A DNA stretch of 62,770 nucleotides from Thermoplasmata archaeon (GTDB lineage Archaea; Thermoplasmatota; Thermoplasmata; UBA184): the NCBI GenBank assembly GCA_021826525.1, contig JAKAZU010000003.1:1-62770 (forward strand), in the 5' to 3' direction. How positions within the stretch are numbered: the first letter of the stretch is position 1; every line of letters starts with the position of its first letter. A program made the position numbers and the translations under genes. A model generated the notes under the pieces. It was given only the letters and a program-made list of their open reading frames with translations. It was not told the DNA's origin and ran no database searches. Positions 35,559 to 42,956 of this stretch are shown one piece after another.

Positions 35559-37124
35559 ATGCCTCCTCGCTCTAGGGGCCCCCTGATCATCGGGAGCGGT
35601 ATCGCGGGACTTTACGTGGCACTACGCCTCCGCGAGCTGGGGGAGAACCCGACGATCATCACCAAGGCGCGGTTGGAAGAGTCCAACACGCGCTACGCGC
35701 AGGGCGGGATCGCCGCCGCGATCGGTCCGAAGGATTCCCCCCGCCTTCACTTTCGCGACACGGTCGCCGCAGGTGCCGGTCTCGTGGACTTGCCGGCCGC
35801 ACGGTTGCTGACGGAGGATGCTCCGCGACGCGTCGCAGAACTGGTGCGGTTCGGGGTCCGATTCGACACGGTAGAAGGGGTCGTCGCGCTGGGCCGTGAG
35901 GCGGCCCATTCCCGCGCCCGGGTCGTCCACGCCGGCGGCGACGCCACCGGGCTCACCATCGAGGAGACGCTCCGCGAACGAGTCGTCGAAGCGGGGATCG
36001 ACGTCCGGGAACGAACCGTCCTGAGGCGCCTGATCCGAGGGCGGACGAAGGGAGCCCCCACCGTCGTACTCTCCCGTCCCGACGGTGACGGCGTCGAAGA
36101 GTCGGACCCGCGGCCGGTCGTCCTCGCGACGGGGGGTGCCGGAGGTCTCTATCGGAACAGTTCGAATCCCTCCATCACGACCGGCGAGGGGCTCGCGATC
36201 GCGTTCCGAGCGGGGGCTCTCCTCAGCGACATGGAGTTCATCCAGTTCCATCCCACGGTTCTCCGACTTCCCGCGGCCCATCCGTTCCTGATCACCGAGG
36301 CGCTGCGCGGCGAGGGTGCGGTGTTGCGGAACTCAAAGGGGGAGCGCTTCATGCCGCGCTACCACCCGCAGGCAGAACTCGCCCCGAGGGACATCGTGAG
36401 CCGAGCGATCGTCCGGGAACTGGAGCGAACGAAGGCGAAGACGGTCTTCCTCGACGCAACGGGTATCCCGCGAGAGCGGCTCTTCGGCCGGTTCCCCACC
36501 ATCTGCCACTTCCTCGTGACGCACGGCCTCCAGCCGGACCGAGCCCTCATACCGGTCGTGCCCATGGCGCACTACACCATCGGAGGGGTCCGGACCGACC
36601 TGGAAGGACGAACGTCGATCCGCGGCCTCTACGCGTGCGGGGAGGTTGCTTCGACGGGGGTTCACGGCGCGAACCGACTCGCGAGCAACTCCCTGCTCGA
36701 AGGTCTCGTGTTCGGGGAGCGAGTCGTTCTCCAGATCCGCCACCCGCGCGTCGGCGCCCCGGTTCCGCCCCGACGGACCCTCGCGGTCGCCTGGCCACCC
36801 CCGGGTCCGGGCCGCGCGGGACAAAGAGCGTTCGACGAGGTCCGCGACCTTCTGTGGACCCGGGTGGGGATCGTGAGAGACGCCGCCGGATTGAGCGAGG
36901 CCGTGCGGCGGTTCTCGGAGATCGGGGCGGCGTCCGAACCGAACGCGGCTTCGGAGCTGCCGTCGAGATTGGCCCACGCTTCGCTGACCGCGTACCTCGT
37001 GGGATACTCGGCCCTATCCCGGACGGAGAGTCGGGGCGCGCACTATCGGAGCGACTACCCGGTTCCGCGCCCGTCGTGGCGCACCCACCTCGGTCTAATC
37101 CGTTCCGCCTCGGGCGGCGGATAG
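35559..37124 (+). CDS. nadB: L-aspartate oxidase
   Basis: A 521-residue flavoprotein that oxidises L-aspartate to iminoaspartate, first step of NAD synthesis. FAD-binding IIGSGIAGLYVALRL at the N-terminus, SNTRYAQGGIAAAIG, LATGGAGGLYRNSSNP, MEFIQFHPT, and GEVASTGVHGANRLASNSLLEGLVFG near the C-terminus all match NadB rather than succinate dehydrogenase. nadA and nadC are not in this window. Confidence 0.94.
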   Translation: MPPRSRGPLIIGSGIAGLYVALRLRELGENPTIITKARLEESNTRYAQGGIAAAIGPKDSPRLHFRDTVAAGAGLVDLPAARLLTEDAPRRVAELVRFGVRFDTVEGVVALGREAAHSRARVVHAGGDATGLTIEETLRERVVEAGIDVRERTVLRRLIRGRTKGAPTVVLSRPDGDGVEESDPRPVVLATGGAGGLYRNSSNPSITTGEGLAIAFRAGALLSDMEFIQFHPTVLRLPAAHPFLITEALRGEGAVLRNSKGERFMPRYHPQAELAPRDIVSRAIVRELERTKAKTVFLDATGIPRERLFGRFPTICHFLVTHGLQPDRALIPVVPMAHYTIGGVRTDLEGRTSIRGLYACGEVASTGVHGANRLASNSLLEGLVFGERVVLQIRHPRVGAPVPPRRTLAVAWPPPGPGRAGQRAFDEVRDLLWTRVGIVRDAAGLSEAVRRFSEIGAASEPNAASELPSRLAHASLTAYLVGYSALSRTESRGAHYRSDYPVPRPSWRTHLGLIRSASGGG

Positions 37125-37136
37125 GACCGCGCACCC

Positions 37137-37143
37137 CTTATGA
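37137..37143 (+). promoter_or_regulatory. TATA-like element for the acyl-CoA dehydrogenase
   Basis: CCTTATG is centred 25 nt before the ATG at 37165, in the 40-nt gap after nadB, fitting a leaderless transcript separate from nadB. Confidence 0.45.
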
Positions 37144-37164
37144 GTTCGGCCCGTTCGTCCTGTC

Positions 37165-38316
37165 ATGGACCTGCGGCTCTCCGACGAGGAGACCCAGATT
37201 CGAGACGCGGCGCGCAAGTTCGCCCAGCGGGAAATCCAACCGCTCGCGGACCGAATGGACCGCGAGGACTACTTTCCCCGGGACGTCTTCGCGAAGCTCG
37301 GAGAGGAGGGGTTCCTCGCGGTCACGCTCCCCGAACGATGGGGCGGGCTGGGGTTGTCGTACATCGCCCAAGCCCTCGTCCTGGAGGAGATCGCGCGCGT
37401 GAGCCCCGCTCTCGCGCTCAGCGTGGGTGCTCACTCCAACCTGATGGCGGACAACCTGGCTCGTAACGGAACGGATGCGCAGAGGGACCGTTACCTGCCG
37501 TCCTTGGCCAGCGGGAAGATGATCGGCGCTCTTGCGCTCACCGAGCCGGACGCCGGCTCGGACGCTCTGAGCCTGAGAACCGCGGCTCGGAAGGAAGGAG
37601 GCGGTTACCGGCTCAGCGGATCGAAACAATTCATCACGAACGGCCCGATCGCCGACGTCCTCCTCGTCTACGCCAAGACCGATCCCAAGGCCGGTGCGCG
37701 CGGGATCAGTGCGTTCCTCGTGACGAAGGGCTCTAGGGGGTTCACCGTCTCCCGCAGCCTCGACAAGATGGGGATGCGAGGAAGCCCGACCGGCGAGCTC
37801 TCCTTCCAAGATGTGCCCGTGCCGGCCGATCATCTCGTAGGGAGGGAGAACGAGGGGGTGGCGATCGTCATGAGCGGCCTGAACGTCGAGCGCGCGGTGC
37901 TCTCCGGGATCCCCTTGGGGATCATGGAGGAGTGCCTGGCTCGAGCCACGAACTACGCCCGAGAGCGGGAGCAGTTCGGCCAGAAGATCGGGCGGTTCGA
38001 GCTCATCGCCGCGAAGCTCGCGGACATGTGGACCGACCTGCAGGCAGCGCGCTACCTGGTGTATTCGGCGCTCACGTCGGTTCAGGGGGACAAGCGCCGC
38101 GCCCGGGAAAGCTCGGCCGCGCTGACGTTCTCCAGCGAAGCATCGACCCGCCATGCGCTCGAGGCGATCCAGATCCTGGGCGGATACGGCTACATGCGAG
38201 ACACGCCGCTCGAGCGCCTCGCTCGCGATGCCAAGCTGCTCGAGATCGGAGCCGGAACGAGTGAGATCCGACGCCTGGTCATCGCTCGGGAGCTTCTCGG
38301 CCCGGGATTCGACTGA
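37165..38316 (+). CDS. Acyl-CoA dehydrogenase, isovaleryl-CoA type
   Basis: A 383-residue FAD enzyme introducing a double bond in acyl-CoA. ALTEPDAGSD and KQFITNG are family signatures. The catalytic base appears to be Glu242 in SGLNVERAVLSG, the position used by isovaleryl-CoA dehydrogenase, while the site used by straight-chain enzymes is Ala363 (IGAGTSEIRR). This points to branched acyl-CoA from leucine. Electron-transfer flavoprotein genes are not in the window. Confidence 0.9.
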   Translation: MDLRLSDEETQIRDAARKFAQREIQPLADRMDREDYFPRDVFAKLGEEGFLAVTLPERWGGLGLSYIAQALVLEEIARVSPALALSVGAHSNLMADNLARNGTDAQRDRYLPSLASGKMIGALALTEPDAGSDALSLRTAARKEGGGYRLSGSKQFITNGPIADVLLVYAKTDPKAGARGISAFLVTKGSRGFTVSRSLDKMGMRGSPTGELSFQDVPVPADHLVGRENEGVAIVMSGLNVERAVLSGIPLGIMEECLARATNYAREREQFGQKIGRFELIAAKLADMWTDLQAARYLVYSALTSVQGDKRRARESSAALTFSSEASTRHALEAIQILGGYGYMRDTPLERLARDAKLLEIGAGTSEIRRLVIARELLGPGFD

Positions 38317-38326
38317 CGGGAGCCCT

Positions 38327-39070
38327 GTGGTCCGCCTCTCCTCGCGACATCCGCGATACCGGAGCCTACGCGTGCGCGCCGAGCTCGCCCAGGCCGTTCG
38401 AGAGGGCCTCGTGGTCCCGGAGGGGCTGATCGCGCACGGTCGTGGCGAAGCATTCGACTACCTGCTCGGGGAACGGACCACCCCCAGCGCCCGCCGAGCG
38501 GAACGCGCCGCCGCCCAATGGCTCTGGAACGCGCGTCGCCCGGTGGTTAGCGTGAACGGAAACGTGGCCGCCCTTGCCGCCGACGCGATCGCGGGACTCG
38601 CGCGTGCGCGCCCCGGACTGGGAGTGGAGGTCAATCTCTTCCACCGCACCCCCGCCCGCGCGCGCGCGATCGCGCGGGTGCTCTCCGCCTCGGGGGTGCG
38701 GACCGTGCTCGGGGTCCGACCGACGGCGAGGATCCCGAGCCTTCCGTCCGACCGTGCGTACGTCGATGCCGAAGGGATCTATCGCGCCGACGTCTGTCTG
38801 ATCCCCCTCGAGGACGGGGACCGCGCGCACGCCCTCCAACGACGAGGCCAGCGCGTGATCTCCATCGATCTCAACCCGCTCTCTCGGACATCGCGGGTCG
38901 CGGACCTTCCCATCATCGACGAGCTCACCCGAGCGCTCGCGGGGATACGATCCGCCCTCCCAGCGCTCCGGGGGCGGCCGATGGGGAACGGACGGTTCCC
39001 GGCCTTCGAGGCCCAGCGGGCGCGGGACGAAGCGCTCAGGGCGATGGCGCAGTGGCCCCGTCGCCCTTGA
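38327..39070 (+). CDS. 4-phosphopantoate--beta-alanine ligase (archaeal phosphopantothenate synthetase)
   Basis: A 247-residue DUF137-family enzyme of the archaeal CoA pathway, joining 4-phosphopantoate and beta-alanine with ATP. Diagnostic parts are SSRHPRYRSLRVRAEL, GLIAHGRGEAFDYLLGE, RPVVSVNGNVAALA and ISIDLNPLSRTSRVADLPIIDEL. GTG at 38327, 10 nt after the dehydrogenase stop. The 3-prime end overlaps the convergent GAF gene by 35 nt. Strong marker for an archaeon. Confidence 0.94.
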   Translation: MVRLSSRHPRYRSLRVRAELAQAVREGLVVPEGLIAHGRGEAFDYLLGERTTPSARRAERAAAQWLWNARRPVVSVNGNVAALAADAIAGLARARPGLGVEVNLFHRTPARARAIARVLSASGVRTVLGVRPTARIPSLPSDRAYVDAEGIYRADVCLIPLEDGDRAHALQRRGQRVISIDLNPLSRTSRVADLPIIDELTRALAGIRSALPALRGRPMGNGRFPAFEAQRARDEALRAMAQWPRRP

Positions 39071-39551
39071 GGGAGCTCGCGACGATCTCCGCGATCGGCC
39101 GCGCGAGCGTAGCCGCGGCCCGTTCCAGGAAGCGTTGGTCGCTCGCGTCGTAGACTCCCACCTCGGTGCCGTCGATATCGATCTCACCGACGACCCGGGC
39201 CCCGTCCCGGATAGGTACCACGATCTCGGACCGGGTCTCCCGAAAGCAGGCGAGGTACTCTTTCGACTCGCGTACGTCGTCGACGATCACGGTCCGCCCT
39301 TCTCGTGCGGCTTGCCCGCATACGCCTCGATCGAGCGGGATCCGGGTGTGCTCCGTGGCCTGTTCGCCGTCCCAGCCATCGAGTACGAGGGTCGCGCCTT
39401 CCAGCCGGTACACCCCGACCCAGCGGTACTGCGGGAACTCGTGCCGGAGGAATCGGCACGCCTCGCTGAGTGCGGCCGCTCCGTGAAGGCGCGACACGAT
39501 GGCCTCGAGCTGGAGGAGCGACGGGGTTACCGCCCGCTCTCGGACCGGCAT
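39036..39551 (-). CDS. GAF-domain protein, free methionine-R-sulfoxide reductase-like
   Basis: A 171-residue single GAF domain. RGVCGQAAREGRTVIVDDV and LACFRETRSEIVVPI match the two cysteine motifs of fRMsr: Cys78 and catalytic-position Cys102, 24 residues apart as in the E. coli enzyme. The third fRMsr cysteine (about ten residues before Cys78) is missing. A GAGGT ribosome-binding site lies about 9 nt upstream. The gene follows tRNA-Ser by 30 nt on the same strand. Confidence 0.78.
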   Translation of the reverse strand: MPVRERAVTPSLLQLEAIVSRLHGAAALSEACRFLRHEFPQYRWVGVYRLEGATLVLDGWDGEQATEHTRIPLDRGVCGQAAREGRTVIVDDVRESKEYLACFRETRSEIVVPIRDGARVVGEIDIDGTEVGVYDASDQRFLERAAATLARPIAEIVASSLKGDGATAPSP

Positions 39552-39581
39552 CGTTCGACCTCAGGAGGAACCGAGAGGAGG

Positions 39582-39698
39582 CGCCGAGGGGGAGACTTCC
39601 CCCCGGGGCGGAACGACCGCTCCCGGCGTTTGAACTCCCGAGGCGTTTCCGCCACGAGCTTTCCAGACTCGCGCCGTACCGGACTGAGCCACCTCGGC
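39582..39698 (-). tRNA. tRNA-Ser(GGA) interrupted in the T-loop
   Basis: Minus-strand cloverleaf. Acceptor GCCGAGG (39698-39692) pairs with CCTCGGC (39589-39583); D-stem GCT/GGC. The anticodon arm CGAGT-CTGGAAA-GCTCG has anticodon GGA at 39664-39662. The long variable arm is GGCG-GAAA-CGCC. T-stem GGGAG (39639-39635) pairs with CTCCC (39594-39590). Discriminator is G (39582), as expected for serine, and CCA is not encoded. The T-loop begins TTCAAA but its last base comes after a 33-nt insert; removing it leaves an 84-nt class II tRNA. An AACCTTATC element lies about 35 nt upstream. Confidence 0.85.
39596..39628 (-). other. Putative 33-nt intron in the tRNA-Ser T-loop
   Basis: The insert lies between positions 59 and 60 of the tRNA (one-base ambiguity: 39628-39596 or 39627-39595). 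It can fold as CCGGG-A-GCGG-TCGTT-CCGC-CCCGG. It also carries a copy of the T-stem 5-prime strand (GGGAG, 39624-39620) that could pair with the 3-prime exon CTCCC. Non-canonical intron positions are known in Thermoproteales tRNAs; splicing here is an inference. Confidence 0.7.
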
Positions 39699-39726
39699 AC
39701 GCTCCGCGGGTTCGGACGGGGGCCGC

Positions 39727-39739
39727 CCGATAAGGTTGG
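39727..39739 (-). promoter_or_regulatory. Probable tRNA-Ser promoter element
   Basis: Minus-strand CCAACCTTATCGG, centred about 35 nt before the tRNA 5-prime end and just after the stop of the upstream zinc-ribbon gene. The spacing implies a short 5-prime leader for RNase P to remove. Confidence 0.45.
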
Positions 39740-39753
39740 CGCCCGGGAGGGGT

Positions 39754-39993
39754 TCACTCGGAGTCCGGGAACCAGCCGCAGGCCGGGCAGCCGATCGACC
39801 GACGCTCCCCCGGGATCATGTACCCGCAGTCCGGGCAGGGGGCGGGTTCCGGGCCGAGCAACGGGAGGCAATCGAAGCACGCGCCCCCGCGCCGGTCGTC
39901 CGGCAGGAGCACGAGCTCTTTCCCGCAGAACACGCAGCGTGCTGATCGTTCTTCCTCGGTAGAAAACGCCCGCGGGTCGGCAAAGACCAACAT
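39754..39993 (-). CDS. Small double zinc-ribbon protein, unknown
   Basis: A 79-residue protein with four cysteine pairs: CVFC, CFDC, CPDC and CPAC, enough for two zinc ribbons, the second preceding GWFPDSE. No catalytic domain. Such proteins often act as adaptors or nucleic-acid binders, but the partner is unknown. It has its own leaderless-type promoter, and the tRNA-Ser gene follows it. Confidence 0.75.
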   Translation of the reverse strand: MLVFADPRAFSTEEERSARCVFCGKELVLLPDDRRGGACFDCLPLLGPEPAPCPDCGYMIPGERRSIGCPACGWFPDSE

Positions 39994-40016
39994 GACGGGG
40001 GCTCGACCGTACGGCC

Positions 40017-40026
40017 CTACTTAAGG
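40017..40026 (-). promoter_or_regulatory. TATA box of the zinc-ribbon gene
   Basis: Minus-strand CCTTAAGTAG, centred 28 nt before the ATG at 39993. Confidence 0.5.
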
Positions 40027-40075
40027 CCTATCCGGAACGCTGGCCCGAAGGCACGGACGGACGCCCCGGGAGGCC

Positions 40076-40822
40076 TCAGGGGTCGCGCCAGCGGGCCTTC
40101 GTCGCGGCGAGGAGGAACAGCGCGGCGGTGAACCCGACCAGGACGCCCCAGTCGACGGCGGCGTGTTCCGCGGACAGGGCCACGAGGCCGCTCGCCGCCT
40201 GGACGAGCTGGCCCGCGTAGGTGGTCGGGGAGAGGTAGGCGAGCGTTTGGGCCCAGCTCGGGAGCGCGGTGATGGGATAGTACACCGGCGGAATCACCGT
40301 GAGGCCCAGTGAGATCAACGGACTGTACATCCAGGTCTCCCGGACATCCGTGAAGTAGGTGGCGAGGGTGAAGCTGAGAGCGGTGGCGAACCCCCAGACG
40401 AGGAGCAGGGTTCCGACCAGGACGGCGGCGCCGTTCAGGGTCGCCCATCCTCCGATGCCCCATAGGACGACGAAGACGGCAAGGCCCGGCGCGGAGTAGA
40501 CGAGCTCGCTCAGGGCCATTCCGAAGATGTAACTGGGCGCCTCGACGGGCGAGGCGACGACGACGTCCTGGAACTTGAGGTCGTTGCGGTAGTGGGTCAG
40601 GTCCGACTGAAGGCCAGTGCCGATGCTCAGCATCGTCAGGACCATCCCGCCGGTGACGCCGAAGGCGTAGTACGCCCCGTGCGAGGCGATGTCGATGAAG
40701 AACAGGAACGAAAGCGGGGAGGCGAGGATCGAGAGGAGGTAGAGCGGCTGCGTGCGGATCGGCACGAGACCGTTGATCTGGACCAGGGCGAAGATCGATC
40801 GCGCGCGGTGCCGCTCGCTCAT
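40076..40822 (-). CDS. ABC-2 type transporter permease
   Basis: A 248-residue membrane protein with about six hydrophobic segments. The layout matches ABC-2 exporters: FRNDLKFQDVVVASP-like amphipathic stretch (HYRNDLKFQDVVVASPVEA), SLGLTVIPPVYYPITALP and LAYLSPTTYAGQLVQAASGL. It forms the channel with the ATPase encoded directly upstream, whose stop overlaps this start by 4 nt. Substrate unknown (drug, lipid or polysaccharide export are typical). Confidence 0.88.
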   Translation of the reverse strand: MSERHRARSIFALVQINGLVPIRTQPLYLLSILASPLSFLFFIDIASHGAYYAFGVTGGMVLTMLSIGTGLQSDLTHYRNDLKFQDVVVASPVEAPSYIFGMALSELVYSAPGLAVFVVLWGIGGWATLNGAAVLVGTLLLVWGFATALSFTLATYFTDVRETWMYSPLISLGLTVIPPVYYPITALPSWAQTLAYLSPTTYAGQLVQAASGLVALSAEHAAVDWGVLVGFTAALFLLAATKARWRDP

Positions 40823-41766
40823 GGCGCCACCGGTTCTTCTTCCTCTTCTTCGAGACCCACCAGCGGCCGACCGACGATCTCGAGGAAGATGTCCTCGAGC
40901 GAGACCGGTCCCAGCGAGAGACGGTAGCCGTGCTCGAGCCCCCAGCGCGCGAGATCGCGCGCGCTGCTCTCTCGAGCGAAGACGAGATAGCCCCCCTCGA
41001 TCCGCGTGACGCGTCCATACGGATGCAGGGCCTCAACGTCGATCGACCCGGCGATCGTCACCCGATAGGGATACGGCATCCGGGCCCGCAGTTCCTCGGC
41101 CGTGCCGCTGAGCATGACGCGCCCCTTCTCGATGAGCGCGAGGCGAGCGCTCAGGGCCTCGGCCTCGTCCAAGTAGTGGGTCGTGAGCACGATCGTGCGG
41201 TGCTCGCGGATCGCGTGGCGGATCGCATCCCACACCTGGCGGCGCGCCAGCGGGTCGAGGCCCGTGGTCGGCTCGTCCAGGAAGAGGAGCTCGGCGTCGG
41301 AGGCAAAGGCCATCGCGACCAGCGCTCGCCGGCGCAGCCCTCCCGAGAGACGGGAGACGAGGGTCTTCCGGTAGGGTTCGAGCTCGAGCTCGGCAAGGAC
41401 ATCCCGGGTCCGCCGGCGTGCCTCGACGGGGTCCATCCCCCGCATCTTGAGGTTGAGATAGACGACCTCCTCGGTCGTCAGAAAGTAGAGGGGCCGGGAT
41501 TCCTGGGGGATGCACGCGATGCGGGGACGAATCTCGCGGGCCCGCGTCCGCACGTCCCGACCGAGAACCTCGAGGTCACCAGAGGTGTGTTCGAGCTGAG
41601 TCGCGGCGATCCGGACGAACGTTGTCTTGCCCGCGCCGTTCCGACCGATCAATCCGAAGGTGATCCCGTGAGGTACCTCGAGATCGACGTCCGACAGCGC
41701 GTATACGTTGGGAGGCGCCTTCGGATACCGCTTGACGAGGCGCCGTGCGCGCAGGGCGAAGTCCAT
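40819..41766 (-). CDS. ABC transporter ATP-binding protein (exporter type)
   Basis: A 315-residue ATPase: Walker A GLIGRNGAGKTTF, signature RLSGGLRRRALVAMA, Walker B LLFLDEPTTGLDP and the H-loop TTHYLDEAEAL. The C-terminal 80 residues are the accessory domain of DrrA-like exporters, ending in a run of six glutamates. Paired with the permease by a 4-nt overlap. Confidence 0.93.
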   Translation of the reverse strand: MDFALRARRLVKRYPKAPPNVYALSDVDLEVPHGITFGLIGRNGAGKTTFVRIAATQLEHTSGDLEVLGRDVRTRAREIRPRIACIPQESRPLYFLTTEEVVYLNLKMRGMDPVEARRRTRDVLAELELEPYRKTLVSRLSGGLRRRALVAMAFASDAELLFLDEPTTGLDPLARRQVWDAIRHAIREHRTIVLTTHYLDEAEALSARLALIEKGRVMLSGTAEELRARMPYPYRVTIAGSIDVEALHPYGRVTRIEGGYLVFARESSARDLARWGLEHGYRLSLGPVSLEDIFLEIVGRPLVGLEEEEEEPVAP

Positions 41767-41837
41767 CTTTGAGACGCCATCGAGCGAAGCTCATAACGGG
41801 GACTTCGACGCGGATCCCCGTCCGCCGTCCGCCCGGC

Positions 41838-42905
41838 TCAGCTCAGGATTTCGTCGAGCCGGTCGAGGGCGACCCCGCGCTGGATCTCCTGGGCGATCCG
41901 CCGCCCCATCGACAGCCCGGGAGCGACGTAGTCGGAGTATGGGCTGCCCGACGTGAAGAGGTTCGTCCCCGCCACGATCCGGGTGGAGATCTCGAAGACC
42001 TTGAAGTCGAAGTCCTCCGTCATGATCCCTTCGAGGCAGAACGGACCCACCATCCCACCGAACAGTTCGATCGAGCGTTCGACGATCCGCGCGGCGGCGT
42101 CGAAGACCTTCGGGAGCAACGACTCTCGCAGCACGACAGGGACGTTGCCGGTGACGACAAACGTCGGGCGGATACCGGCCTTGAGGAGCTCTTCCTGCGC
42201 CCCGAGTTTGTAGAGCTCGTCGATGTTCGCCTCGTCGCGCCGGTCCATGCCGAGCAGTTCCAGGGAGCCGTGCCCGACGCGATAGCCGCGATCCGACAGG
42301 GGAGAGTAGAAGAAGTGGACGTAGTAGCGGGTCCCGAGCACGTACTCTTGGATGACGTAGGGACCGGTCGGCCGGAAGTCCTTGAGCGACTCCCGATTCT
42401 TGGCCAGGAAGAATCCCTTGCCGCCCTTGGCACCGTAGTACTTCACGATCGCGGGGCCATCGACCTCGCTAGCATCCTCGAAACGACGGGGCATGGAGAC
42501 GTGCGCCAGCTCGAGCCACTCGCGCTCCTTGCGGCGGTCGGACTCCCACGCGATCACGGCGCGGTTCCCGAAGACGGGGACGTCCATCTGGGCGAAGCGC
42601 TCGGGTCCGAGGTACTCGACGAACGAGCCGTGGGGGATCACGATCGCGCCCGAGCGCTTCAGCTCGGGAGCGACGGTCGGAAGCTGGTCGACCTTCGGTA
42701 CCGAAAGGAACCGATCGGGCCGTGCGAGCGGGAACGCGTCGTAGTATCGGTGGGGAGGGCCGATCGCGAGGCCGAGGGTAGGGAGACCCTCCTGCCGGGC
42801 GCCGTAAAAGATCTGGAGCGACGAATGAGAGCAGAGCGTGGCCACGGACGGCGTTCGCCCCGCGAGCCCTGCGCGGCGGTCGGCGGAAGAGAGACTTATC
42901 CCCAT
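41838..42905 (-). CDS. purP: FAICAR synthetase PurP
   Basis: A 355-residue archaeal ATP-grasp enzyme making FAICAR from AICAR, formate and ATP, replacing the folate-dependent bacterial step. Markers: TLCSHSSLQIFYGARQEGL, GSFVEYLGPERF, GPAIVKYYGAKGGKGFF, ATP-grasp end FCLEGIMTEDFDFKVFEIS and the closing ARIVAGTNLF-like STRIVAGTNLFTSGSPYS. A CCGATAAGAA element 25 nt upstream supports this start. Confidence 0.94.
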   Translation of the reverse strand: MGISLSSADRRAGLAGRTPSVATLCSHSSLQIFYGARQEGLPTLGLAIGPPHRYYDAFPLARPDRFLSVPKVDQLPTVAPELKRSGAIVIPHGSFVEYLGPERFAQMDVPVFGNRAVIAWESDRRKEREWLELAHVSMPRRFEDASEVDGPAIVKYYGAKGGKGFFLAKNRESLKDFRPTGPYVIQEYVLGTRYYVHFFYSPLSDRGYRVGHGSLELLGMDRRDEANIDELYKLGAQEELLKAGIRPTFVVTGNVPVVLRESLLPKVFDAAARIVERSIELFGGMVGPFCLEGIMTEDFDFKVFEISTRIVAGTNLFTSGSPYSDYVAPGLSMGRRIAQEIQRGVALDRLDEILS

Positions 42906-42924
42906 AGGGCCGCCTAGCGGGCGA

Positions 42925-42935
42925 CCTTCTTATCG
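42925..42935 (-). promoter_or_regulatory. TATA-like element for purP
   Basis: Minus-strand CCGATAAGAAG, centred about 25 nt before the ATG at 42905. Confidence 0.5.
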
Positions 42936-42956
42936 GTTGCGAGCCGCCGCCCCGGG

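Noticed and set aside
35559..37124. Succinate dehydrogenase/fumarate reductase flavoprotein
   Set aside because: The pattern of motifs and the lack of adjacent iron-sulfur and membrane subunits favour L-aspartate oxidase.
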